Positions 46,696-54,823 of a stretch of DNA of 64,000 nucleotides are shown piece by piece. The DNA lies in NCBI GenBank assembly GCA_963766995.1, contig CAVYCE010000003.1:806001-870000 (forward strand), read 5' to 3'. Under the pieces are notes generated by a model that made no database searches, had not been told where the DNA came from, and was given only the letters and a program-made list of their open reading frames with translations. This DNA is from Bog-473 sp963766995. Its GTDB lineage: Bacteria; Actinomycetota; Acidimicrobiia; Acidimicrobiales; RAAP-2. The number at the start of each line of letters is the position of its first letter. Positions within the stretch are counted from its first letter, which is position 1. A program made the translations under genes and the position numbers.

Positions 46696-48156
46696 TCACG
46701 GGAGGGCGCGGCGTGTCACCTTCCCCATGGCATTGCGCGGCAAGGCGTCAATCACCCGGAACTCGCGGGGGTGCTTGAACGGCGCCAGTTCCCGAGCGAC
46801 CAGAAGGGTCAACTCGGCAATGTCCGGAGCCCCATTTCGGCCGACCACGAATGCCACCACCGTCTCCCCCCATTCGGCTGACGGCATGCCGACCACCGCC
46901 ACCTCGGCCACGGAGGCGTGGCGGCTCAGCACCGCCTCCACTTCAGCGGGATACACGTTGTGGCCGCCTGTGATGATGAGCTCAGTCCGCCGGCCCCGAA
47001 TGGAGAAGTATCCGTCGTCGGCCAACGACGCCAGGTCACCGGTGGCAAACCACTGGTCGGTGCGGGCCGTGTCCGGACGGCCCCAGTAGCCCCGGAACAG
47101 CGACGGTCCTCGCACTATCAGCTCGCCCACCCCGCCGTCGTCCGGTTCGGCCACTTCGGCCTCAACGCCGGGCAGCGGGAGGCCCACCGAGCCGGGCCGT
47201 CGGTCCCCCCTCAACGGATTGGAGAGCGTGAGCAACGTCTCGGACATCCCGTATCGCTCCAACACCGACACGCCCTGACGATTGAACACCTGCCAGAGGT
47301 CAGGGGCCAGGGCGGCGGAGCCAGAGACACAGAGGCGCATCGCGGCCAAATCGCCCAGCCGATCCGTCTGAGCCAACCGGTGGTACATGGTGGGCACGCC
47401 GAAGAACATGGTGCTGGTGGGCGCGGCGTCGAAGACGGCTGTTGGATCAAACCGATCGAACACCAACGCCGATGCTCCGGTCGCCAGAGTCCCGAACAGA
47501 CCGGCGCACAATCCATGCACATGGAAGAGGGGCAGGGTAAGGATCAGCCGATCATCCGACTGCCAGCCCCAGGCCTGCTGCAGCGACTCCACTCCAGCCA
47601 ACAGCGACCGATGGGTGTGCACGGCTCCCTTGGGATTGCCCGTGGTACCCGAGGTGTAGACGATGAGGGCGTCGTCATCGGGGCGGGCCGAATCGAGCAC
47701 CAACGTGCGGTCGATGCTGGTCGGCAGTGGCGTGCCTATGACCTGCGTCACGACATCGGGGTCCGCACCCAAGATGGCCCGTTGTTGTTCCGGAAGTTCG
47801 ATCGTCGCCGCTCGAGGGCGAACGTCGTGGACCACGTGATCGATCTCGCCGGAGGTCAGCGAGGGGCTGATCGGCACCACGATCGCTCCCAGTCGAAGTG
47901 CACCTATCAGCCATGTCACGGAGGCCAAGGACGGCTGGCTGCACCACAGCACCCGGTCTCCCGCCAGTACTCCCGCCCGTTGCAGCGCTGACGCGGTGGC
48001 GGCCGTGTCGTCGTGCAGCGATCCACCAGTCAGGACCTGGGATGGATCGCGCCCGTCAATCAGGACAGCGGTATGGGCCTGCCGGCGCCAGTGGTTGGAC
48101 CAGCGCGTGAGGAGGGTGTCCCCAGTCTCGGGGTCGGTGGGGTGGACCGATGTCAC
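46696..48156 (-). CDS. AMP-forming acyl-CoA synthetase (malonyl-CoA synthetase-like)
   Basis: The 486-residue protein is an ANL-family enzyme: VYTSGTTGNPKGAVHTHRSL, LPLFHVHGLCAGLFGTLATG, YGMSETLLTLSNPL, WFATGDLASLADDGYFSIRG, and the C-terminal Lys in LPRNAMGKVTRR. The short length and the FHVHGL region resemble MatB-type malonyl-CoA synthetases of actinobacteria. It would activate a carboxylate through an acyl-AMP. Substrate choice is not proven by these motifs. It diverges from the alpha-mannosidase gene. Confidence 0.87.
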   Translation of the reverse strand: MTSVHPTDPETGDTLLTRWSNHWRRQAHTAVLIDGRDPSQVLTGGSLHDDTAATASALQRAGVLAGDRVLWCSQPSLASVTWLIGALRLGAIVVPISPSLTSGEIDHVVHDVRPRAATIELPEQQRAILGADPDVVTQVIGTPLPTSIDRTLVLDSARPDDDALIVYTSGTTGNPKGAVHTHRSLLAGVESLQQAWGWQSDDRLILTLPLFHVHGLCAGLFGTLATGASALVFDRFDPTAVFDAAPTSTMFFGVPTMYHRLAQTDRLGDLAAMRLCVSGSAALAPDLWQVFNRQGVSVLERYGMSETLLTLSNPLRGDRRPGSVGLPLPGVEAEVAEPDDGGVGELIVRGPSLFRGYWGRPDTARTDQWFATGDLASLADDGYFSIRGRRTELIITGGHNVYPAEVEAVLSRHASVAEVAVVGMPSAEWGETVVAFVVGRNGAPDIAELTLLVARELAPFKHPREFRVIDALPRNAMGKVTRRALP

Positions 48157-48183
48157 GCCACTGCCGGCTCTGCTCGCACGTCA

Positions 48184-48189
48184 TAGTCT
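48184..48189 (+). promoter_or_regulatory. -10 box TAGTCT of the alpha-mannosidase gene
   Basis: TAGTCT followed by seven bases and ATG; it supports the start at 48197 instead of a longer frame that overlaps the synthetase gene. Confidence 0.5.
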
Positions 48190-48196
48190 GGCGGGC

Positions 48197-50861
48197 ATGA
48201 CTGCTCGCCGCATCGCCATCGTGCCCCACACCCACTGGGATCGGGAATGGTACAAGTCCTATCAGGACTTTCGAATGAACCTGGTCGACCTCATCGACAC
48301 CTTGCTGCCTCTGGCGGAGTCCGATCCCAGCTACCCCTACTTCATGCTGGACGGCCAGATGGCCGTGGTCGACGACTACCTCGAGGTACGACCAGATGCC
48401 GAGGAGCGGCTGCGCGCTCTGGCGGCCGCAGGCCGCATCAGCATGGGCCCGTGGTACATCCTCATGGATGAGTTCCTGACCTCGGGTGAGACCATCATCC
48501 GCAACTTGCAGATGGGCATTGTCCGGGGGGCTGCCTTCGGTGGCGTCATGGAGGTGGGCTACCTGCCCGACATGTTTGGCCACATTGCGCAGATGCCGCA
48601 GATCCTCAAGCTGGGCGGGTTTGAGCACACGGTCATTTGGCGCGGGGTCCCCTCGTCCATCACCAAGACCGGGTTCCACTGGGAGTCGCCGGACGGCTCC
48701 ACGGTGCGGGCCGAGTACCTCCCCGTCGGCTACGGCAACGGCGCAGCACTGCCCGACGATGCCAAGGCGCTCATCCGGCGCACGGCGGACCACATCGAAG
48801 AGATTGGTTCGTTCCTCATCGGCGACCTCCTCTTCATGAACGGCTCGGATCACCTCTTCCCCCAGCCTGCACTTGGTCGCGTCGTGGCCGAAGCCAACGA
48901 TTTGCAAGACGACATGTTCTTCGAGGTGACCTCCCTCCCTGAATACCTGGCCGCCGCACCAACGGACGGGCTGGAGCACTGGAAAGGTGAGCTGCGTTCG
49001 GGCTTCCGCTCCAACATGCTCATGGGCGTCACTTCCAACCGAGTTGACGTCAAGCGCATGGGTGCATTGGCTGAGCGCGAACTGGAGCGCCGGGCCGAAC
49101 CGCTGTCAGCCCTCTTCCTCCCCGCCTCGAGCTGGCCCACCCAACTGCTGCACCTGGCTTGGAAGGAGATGGTGCGGAATTCGGCGCACGACTCGATCTG
49201 CGCCTGTTCGGTCGACGACGTGGTCGATGCCGTGCTCTACCGTTACGCCGAGGCCCGCACCATCGCCGAGGGCCTCACCGCCCGGGCCACCCGCTCCTTT
49301 GCGCAGTCGCTGAGTGAGCCGGGCCTCTACGTCCTCAATGCCTCCCAGCGGTCCCGGTCGGGCGTCGTGGAACTGGTGGTCAGCGCGGCTGAACCGGCCG
49401 CGCCCGACGTGCAGGTGGTATCAGAGAAGCTGGGTCTGCCCGGTTCGATGGTGCTCGACCACGAGACCGTGCGCACCGTCATGGGCATGATGCAGGGCCC
49501 GAAGATCGACGATGACGCCTGGATTCAAGGCATCACCGTCGAGGAAGACGACGAAGGCATCGACATCACCATCGCCGTCGGCATGGAAGAGAAGCCGAAT
49601 GTGCCCATTACCGCGGTCAAGCGGGACATCTTGACCAGGCTCGGCGCTCGACCCGACGCCGTCGTCCGAGTCGGGATGCAGCAACCACCCATCCGTCGCA
49701 TCATCGCCCGTGTGGCTGACATCGCTGGCTATGGCTGGCAGGCCTTCACTCCGGCCACGCTCTCGCACCCCGTGGTCGCCAGCGAATCCCCGGCCACGCT
49801 CTCCAACGGCCTCGTCAGCGTAGAGATCAACGCCGAGGATGGGACGTTCTCCCTCAATGGCAGGCCCGGTTACGGCCAGTTGGTGGATGGTGGTGATCTG
49901 GGCGACTCCTACAACTACTCGCCACCCGGACAGGACAGATTCATCGAAACGCCCACGTCGGTTTCTGTGCGGGTGGTGGAGTCGGGTCCGGTCCGAGCCA
50001 AGGCGGTTGTCTCTGCCACTTACCAGTGGCCAGACAAAGTGGACGGCAGCTCCCAGGCCCGTGTGGGTGACCGCACGGCAGACGTGGAGACCGTCATTGA
50101 GCTGCACGCCGACGAGCCAGTGGTCAGGGTCACGACCTCATTCGTCAATCCGAGCAAGGACCACCGACTACGGGTACACCTCCCTCTGCCCGAGCCAGCG
50201 GCCGTATCGGTGGCCGAGACTCCCTTCGCGGTCGTGGAGCGAGGTCTGACGGTCGAGGGGCGATCCGATGAATTCGGCCTTCCCACCGCTCCGGCCAACC
50301 GATTCGTGAGCGCTGGAGGCTTGACGGTGGTGCACGAGGGAGTGTGTGAGTACGAACTGATCGGCATTGCGTCCACCCCCGATGGCGAGAGAGCCAACAC
50401 CATCGCACTGACCGTGCTGCGCTCCACCGGCATGTTGTCCCGTCTTGGCATGGCGTACCGTCCGTTCCCGGCCGGCCCGATCACTCCGGTCGAAGGGCTG
50501 CAAATGACCGGCAAGACGGTGAACTTGCGCTACGCCTTGGCCGTCGGCGTCGACGATCCCTACGCATTGGCCGACGACGTCTTGTTGCCGCTCGAAGTGG
50601 TGAGCTCCTTCGGAGGTGGCACCCGGACCGAGTCAGGCAGCGCGTTCACCTTGGAAGGAGCCGAAATCGAGCGCGCTGCGTCGGGAGGGCGGTGCGCTCG
50701 AGGTCCGGGTCTACAACCCGACCGACACCGTCACCACTTTGCGTGTTCCCGGCCACTCAGGCTGGTTGGTGAACCTTCGGGGCTACCCCGAGGCGCCGTT
50801 CGAGGGCACATTCGAGCTACGACCCTTCGGTATCGCCACCTTCAGACTTCGCGCCGACTGA
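48197..50861 (+). CDS. GH38 alpha-mannosidase, one apparent frameshift near the C-terminus
   Basis: The protein (about 887 residues after repair) is a glycoside hydrolase family 38 enzyme. The zinc-binding PHTHWDREWY lies at 10-19, the catalytic Asp is near 125 in YLPDMFGHIAQMPQ, and HDSICACSVDDVVDAV follows in the helical bundle. The C-terminal beta domains continue to FTLEGAEIE. Near 50683 the reading must shift by one base to reach ALEVRVYNPTDTVTTLRVPG and the end at 50861. It would release mannose from glycans in the cytoplasm; no signal peptide is seen. The last 45 bases overlap the end of the convergent cyclase gene. Confidence 0.85.
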
Positions 50862-52103
50862 CCGATTGCTGGTGAGTAGCCGCTCACCAACCTCGCGCAG
50901 CTCTTCCAGATCGCGCAATACCTCCGACAGGCGCTCCCAGCGCACGTTGCGGCGCCGGTCGGCCGCGACGCCGGTGCCGTCGGCCTCCTGGCCGGCGCGT
51001 CCGGCCCACCACAGCTGGACGCGACCCAAGTCCTTCAAGAGCCGCGGTCGCAGCGGTTGCGCCGTGAACTCATCCGGAGCCTCGGCCATCAAAGCGGTGT
51101 GGAACTCATCAGAAATAAGCACCGTGCCAGGATTCCCGATGTTGACAATGCGGTGAGCCAGGTTGACCGTCGGGCCGTAGTAGTCGCCGTCTCGCAACAG
51201 CACCGGCCCTGAAGCCAAACCCACGCGGACGTCCGACAGCAACTCGTCGTCGGCATAGGCGTCGGCCAAGTCAAGACCGATGCGCGCCGCGTTCGCCACA
51301 CTTTCGACCACGAACATCACTTCGTCGCCGATCATCTTGACCACGCGCCCACCCAACTGAGTGACGATGTCGTGTGACAGCTCTTCGAAGCGACGCACCA
51401 CGGCTCCGAGCTCCTGATCGCTCAGATGCTGGCTCAACAGGGTGAATCCCACCATGTCGGCGAAGCCCACAGACAGCACCGGGCTCTCACCGGGTGCTAC
51501 TCCATCACTGCGCAGCATGATGCTTCGTCGGATGCCAGCGGCCACCTGGCGGCGCCACACAAACTCGAGCAGTCGGGCCATGGCCGGGATAGTGACATCG
51601 GCCACGCTGGCGAAGGCGTCGGCCGCCACAATCGGATCGACGTCGGTGCTGACCATGTCCCCCGGGACGAGTTCCGCTTCGGCAATGCGGGCCATCGATG
51701 AACCGATGACGCGGGCTAATTGCAGAGCCGAGTCAGTGCGGGCCGCACCCAACGCCTGCATGCCTTGAAAGAGGCGGACGGCCTCGAGGTCGAGATCGGT
51801 GAACGACTTTTCGTCGTCGGTCACGTTGGGGAAGCCAAGTGCCCGCCAGAAGCGCTCCAGGATCTGAAGGTTGACCCCGGTGAGCTCCGCCACCTCCACC
51901 CTGGTGTAGCGCCGACGCGACGGCACCAGCATGCGGTCGATGACAAAGAGGTCGATCACATTGTCAGCGATGGCCTGGTCGATCTCTTCATCGGTTGCTC
52001 CATTGACCCGCAAGAGCTCTCTCACGTGGAGCAGGGCGGCGGCCCGACGGGAATCGTCGATCTCACCCGAGGTATCGCCGTGTGTGCCGAAGAGGCCACT
52101 CAC
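50817..52103 (-). CDS. Class III adenylate cyclase with N-terminal regulatory domain
   Basis: The 428-residue protein has an N-terminal helical domain (YTRVEVAELTGVNLQILERF, then GFPNVTDDEKSFTDLDLEAV) like the autoinhibitory, pH-responsive domain of mycobacterial Rv1264. The C-terminal cyclase has metal Asp216 (FADMVGFT) and Asp260 (KMIGDEVMF), base-recognising Lys256 and Thr312, and transition-state Asn314/Arg318 (TVNLAHRI). The Lys/Thr pair fits ATP use. It should make cAMP in the cytoplasm. The GTG start overlaps the gpsA stop by 4 bases (GTGA), so expression is coupled to gpsA. Confidence 0.87.
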   Translation of the reverse strand: MSGLFGTHGDTSGEIDDSRRAAALLHVRELLRVNGATDEEIDQAIADNVIDLFVIDRMLVPSRRRYTRVEVAELTGVNLQILERFWRALGFPNVTDDEKSFTDLDLEAVRLFQGMQALGAARTDSALQLARVIGSSMARIAEAELVPGDMVSTDVDPIVAADAFASVADVTIPAMARLLEFVWRRQVAAGIRRSIMLRSDGVAPGESPVLSVGFADMVGFTLLSQHLSDQELGAVVRRFEELSHDIVTQLGGRVVKMIGDEVMFVVESVANAARIGLDLADAYADDELLSDVRVGLASGPVLLRDGDYYGPTVNLAHRIVNIGNPGTVLISDEFHTALMAEAPDEFTAQPLRPRLLKDLGRVQLWWAGRAGQEADGTGVAADRRRNVRWERLSEVLRDLEELREVGERLLTSNRSVGAKSEGGDTEGS

Positions 52104-53122
52104 GATTGCAAGCCCCGAAGGAGGGTCTCGTCCCATTCGGCCCGCGATGGCCGGTCCATGAGTGCCAGCAGCGCATCTCGGGGCGTACGTCGGCCCTCCA
52201 CGATGGCCTCGACCTGCTCGGCGATGGGCATTTCGACACCGTGCGACTTGGCCAACCCGACCAAGGGCCCGGCACTCTTCACCCCTTCGGCCACCATATG
52301 CATGCTGTTGACGATGTCTTCGAGCGAGCGGCCCTGACCCAGCTCGAATCCCACCGTTCGATTGCGGCTCTTCGGGCTGGCGCAAGTGGCGACCAAATCA
52401 CCAACTCCGGCCAGACCGCCAAAGGTGAGTACCTGTCCCCCCAGGGCGATGCCGAGACGTCCAAGCTCGGCCAGTCCACGAGTGATCAGGACTGCCCGCG
52501 TGTTCTCGCCAAAGCCCAACCCATCGCAAATCCCAGCGGCGATAGCCATCACGTTCTTGGAAGCACCGGCAATCTCGCACCCAACGACATCTGTGCCCAT
52601 GTAGACGCGGAAGGTGCGTGTGTGCACGAGTGCCTGCACCCGGCGCGCCAGCTCCTCATTGGGTAGGGCCACCACGCTGGCCGCCGGGTGTCCTTGCGCC
52701 ACCTCACGCGCCAAGTTGGGACCGGTCAGGACTCCGGCCGGCACATCAGGCAACACTTCGTTGATGACTTGCGACATACGCAGAAAGGTGCCGTACTCAA
52801 TGCCCTTGGACAGACTGATGACGGCCTCGAAGTCCGAAGCAAATGGCTTCATGTCGGTGAGGACGGTGCGGAAGCCGTGCGAAGGTACGCCCATGAAGAC
52901 GACACCAACGTCGGCGACGGCCTCCTCCAACGACGAAGTGGCGACGAGGTCATCGGGTAGCCGCACCCCAGAGAGGTAGGTCTCGTTCTCGCGTGTGCGT
53001 TGTATTGACTCGGCCAGTTCTGGGTTCCGTACCCACAAGTTCGTAGGGTGTGACGCACCGACAAGGCCGGCGACCGCCGTGCCCCACGAACCAGCACCGA
53101 TGACGGCCACACGATCAGTCAT
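52100..53122 (-). CDS. gpsA: NAD(P)-dependent glycerol-3-phosphate dehydrogenase
   Basis: The 340-residue protein starts with the Rossmann motif VAVIGAGSWGTAVAGLV, then MGVPSHGFRTVL, LSKGIEYGTFLRMS, LTGPNLAREVAQGHPAA, GCEIAGASKNVMAIAAGICD with the catalytic Lys, and GLAGVGDLVATCASPKSRNR. It reduces dihydroxyacetone phosphate to glycerol-3-phosphate for phospholipid synthesis. The ATG is six bases after TAGGCT. The gene diverges from cofC and is coupled to the cyclase downstream. Confidence 0.95.
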   Translation of the reverse strand: MTDRVAVIGAGSWGTAVAGLVGASHPTNLWVRNPELAESIQRTRENETYLSGVRLPDDLVATSSLEEAVADVGVVFMGVPSHGFRTVLTDMKPFASDFEAVISLSKGIEYGTFLRMSQVINEVLPDVPAGVLTGPNLAREVAQGHPAASVVALPNEELARRVQALVHTRTFRVYMGTDVVGCEIAGASKNVMAIAAGICDGLGFGENTRAVLITRGLAELGRLGIALGGQVLTFGGLAGVGDLVATCASPKSRNRTVGFELGQGRSLEDIVNSMHMVAEGVKSAGPLVGLAKSHGVEMPIAEQVEAIVEGRRTPRDALLALMDRPSRAEWDETLLRGLQS

Positions 53123-53128
53123 GACGCG

Positions 53129-53134
53129 AGCCTA
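53129..53134 (-). promoter_or_regulatory. -10 box TAGGCT of gpsA
   Basis: TAGGCT on the minus strand, six bases, then ATG: exact leaderless spacing. Confidence 0.5.
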
Positions 53135-53166
53135 CGGCGGCCACGAACGATTGCCATTCCCGCCCG

Positions 53167-53172
53167 TACACT
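53167..53172 (+). promoter_or_regulatory. -10 box TACACT of cofC
   Basis: TACACT, seven bases, then the GTG of cofC. It supports the GTG as start over later ATGs. Confidence 0.45.
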
Positions 53173-53179
53173 GGGCCGA

Positions 53180-53797
53180 GTGTCCTCCGGCGTCGTGGTG
53201 ACCCCGCATTCCTCCTCCATGACGGATCCCGATATGCGTACCGACGCCGTCCTCATCCCGATTAAGGGCTTCTCACAGGCCAAGAGGCGCCTGGGTACGT
53301 CAATGACGGACGAAAAGCGACTGCACCTGGTGCGATCCATGGCCGACCGAGTGGTCGCATCGTGTGACCCGCTTCCGGTGTTTGTGGTGTGTGATGACTC
53401 CGAAGTAGCTGATTGGGCTGCCGCGCGAGGCGCCACCGTCATCTGGGAGCCAGGACGTGGTCTCAATCGTGCGGTCCAGTCAGGCCTTTTGCAGCTCGAA
53501 GAAATGGGCATGCGCTGGGTCACGGTGGCGCACGGTGACCTACCCCAGGCCATTGGAATCGGAACCCTGGCCCCTTTTGATGGCATCACCCTTGTACCCG
53601 ACCGGGTCGACGATGGCACCAATGTCATGCGCCTGCCTGTCGGTTGTGGCTTCACTTTCTCTTACGGGCCAAAGTCGTTTCAGGCCCACCTATTGGAAGC
53701 ATTTCGAATAGGGCTGCGCCTGCGGGTGCACAGGACACCGGCACTGGCCTACGACGTGGATTGGCCGGCCGACGTAGAGGGGCTGTCCTCTCCGTAG
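53180..53797 (+). CDS. cofC: 2-phospho-L-lactate (or phosphoenolpyruvate) guanylyltransferase
   Basis: The 205-residue protein matches CofC/FbiD: AVLIPIKGFSQAKRRLG, FVVCDDSEVADWAAARGATV, VAHGDLPQAIGIGTL, ITLVPDRVDDGTNVMRLP and a C-terminal TPALAYDVDWPADV. It makes the activated lactyl- or enolpyruvyl-diphosphoguanosine that CofD/FbiA joins to the deazaflavin Fo in coenzyme F420 synthesis. Other F420 genes are not in the window. The first 19 residues before TDAVLIPIK are extra, and a later ATG is possible, but a -10 box favours the GTG. It ends near a hairpin terminator. Confidence 0.9.
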   Translation: MSSGVVVTPHSSSMTDPDMRTDAVLIPIKGFSQAKRRLGTSMTDEKRLHLVRSMADRVVASCDPLPVFVVCDDSEVADWAAARGATVIWEPGRGLNRAVQSGLLQLEEMGMRWVTVAHGDLPQAIGIGTLAPFDGITLVPDRVDDGTNVMRLPVGCGFTFSYGPKSFQAHLLEAFRIGLRLRVHRTPALAYDVDWPADVEGLSSP

Positions 53798-53811
53798 GAC
53801 CCTGGAATTGC

Positions 53812-53860
53812 AAAACCGGGGGCCCGAAGGCCCCCGGCTTCACATGTTCCCGAAGGAACA
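53812..53860. terminator. Two tandem CGAA-loop hairpins between convergent cofC and the H1-like gene
   Basis: CCGGGGGCC-CGAA-GGCCCCCGG is a 9-base-pair stem with a CGAA loop. On the minus strand it is followed by TTTT, so it is a good terminator for the H1-like gene. A second hairpin, TGTTCC-CGAA-GGAACA, follows on the cofC side. For cofC there is no U-run, so termination there is less certain. Confidence 0.75.
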
Positions 53861-53866
53861 GCTGGC

Positions 53867-54310
53867 TTAGCGCCGGCGAGTCGCCTTGCGGGCGGGTGCC
53901 CGCTTGACGGCCTTCTTAGCCGGAGCGCGCTTGACAGCCTTCTTGGCTGCTGGACGCTTCTTGGCCGGAGCCCGCTTCACTGCCTTCTTTGCTGCGGGAC
54001 GCTTCTTGGCCGGAGCGCGCTTGACAGCCTTCTTCGCTGGCGTGCGCTTCTTAGCCGGAGCCCGCTTGACAGCCTTCTTGGCTGCCGGGCGCTTCTTGGC
54101 CGGAGTGCGCTTGACAGCCTTCTTGGCTGCCGGGCGCTTCTTGGCCGGAGTGCGCTTGACTGCCTTCTTGGCTGCCGGGCGCTTCTTAGCCGGAGTGCGC
54201 TTCACAGCCTTCTTGGCTGCGGGACGCTTCTTGGCTACTGCCCTTTTTGCAGGGGCCTTCTTCTTAACGGCCTTCTTGGCCGGGGCCCTCTTTTTCGCGG
54301 CTACTGCCAC
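53867..54310 (-). CDS. Histone H1-like Lys/Ala/Pro repeat protein
   Basis: The 147-residue protein is nearly all Lys, Ala, Pro, Arg, Val and Thr. A 15-residue unit (KRPAAKKAVKRTPAK and close variants) is repeated about seven times, with AAKKRAPAKKAVKKKA at the start and ARKATRRR at the end. It has no globular domain. Such proteins coat DNA non-specifically like eukaryotic H1 tails or the C-terminal part of actinobacterial HU. The GTG start has GGGAGG seven bases upstream. Repeat number may vary between strains or be misassembled. Confidence 0.82.
   Translation of the reverse strand: MAVAAKKRAPAKKAVKKKAPAKRAVAKKRPAAKKAVKRTPAKKRPAAKKAVKRTPAKKRPAAKKAVKRTPAKKRPAAKKAVKRAPAKKRTPAKKAVKRAPAKKRPAAKKAVKRAPAKKRPAAKKAVKRAPAKKAVKRAPARKATRRR
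53900..54240. repeat. In-gene tandem repeat, 45-base unit
   Basis: About seven imperfect copies of a 45-base unit encode the 15-residue Lys/Ala motif of the H1-like protein. Copies differ mainly at Thr/Ala and synonymous sites. It is a coding repeat and not a CRISPR array, since there are no unique spacers. Confidence 0.8.
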
Positions 54311-54823
54311 AGGTGCACCTCCCTAGGAGCATGGTCACTGAATAGAGGTGCAGCCTGCGCCACGTCGATGCCAACAACACATCGTCGCGCGCACTGCCGC
54401 ACCGATTTCATTGTCATTTGGGATACACGACCGCTCTGAAGTCCGACATGAGTCATGCGATCACTGCATTCCAATTACCCGAACCGAAACGGTTGATTGA
54501 GGTGGTGAGGCTTCGCATGTCGCGCGTGTTCGGCAATCCGACATCGTCGCCTCTCGCGCTGCACAGTGTTCCGTCGCAGCACATATCAACCCTCCATAAC
54601 GCTTCGGGTACGCACATTCTTGGTTGTGGAAGCGCTCAGGTCAAGCATCCTCTTAATTGCGACGACAATTTTGGCTTCGCGACAGACCATTCTCATTCCA
54701 TGTGCACTCTCGAATTCGACGTCATCGCACGCGCTTTTGTACTGCTGACGCGCCGTTAACTGTCGTGCGTATTGAGATGTTGTCCAATGGATTTGTCGAT
54801 CGGTCCACGCGACGATCGAAGCC
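54311..54823. other. Intergenic region without a convincing gene
   Basis: This 513-base stretch is visibly richer in A and T than its surroundings. Open frames of 103 codons (from an ATG at 54448) and of about 80 codons on the other strand exist, but neither has a ribosome site, a recognisable motif or neighbour-like codon use. It separates the H1-like gene from the coupling-ATPase gene. It could hold promoters for both and, if the relaxase pair is a mobile element, a transfer origin or element boundary; no clear inverted repeat or nick site was recognised. Confidence 0.5.

Noticed and set aside
53900..54240. Possible CRISPR array
   Set aside because: The repeats are contiguous 45-base coding units with no unique spacers and no cas genes nearby.
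53886..54326. Plus-strand repetitive frame rich in Ala/Phe/Gly
   Set aside because: Antisense reading of the H1-like repeats; the minus strand has the ribosome site and the sensible composition.
54448..54759. 103-codon plus-strand frame beside the coupling ATPase gene
   Set aside because: No ribosome site, no -10 box at a proper distance, no motif, and composition unlike real genes; other frames in the same stretch are equally plausible.
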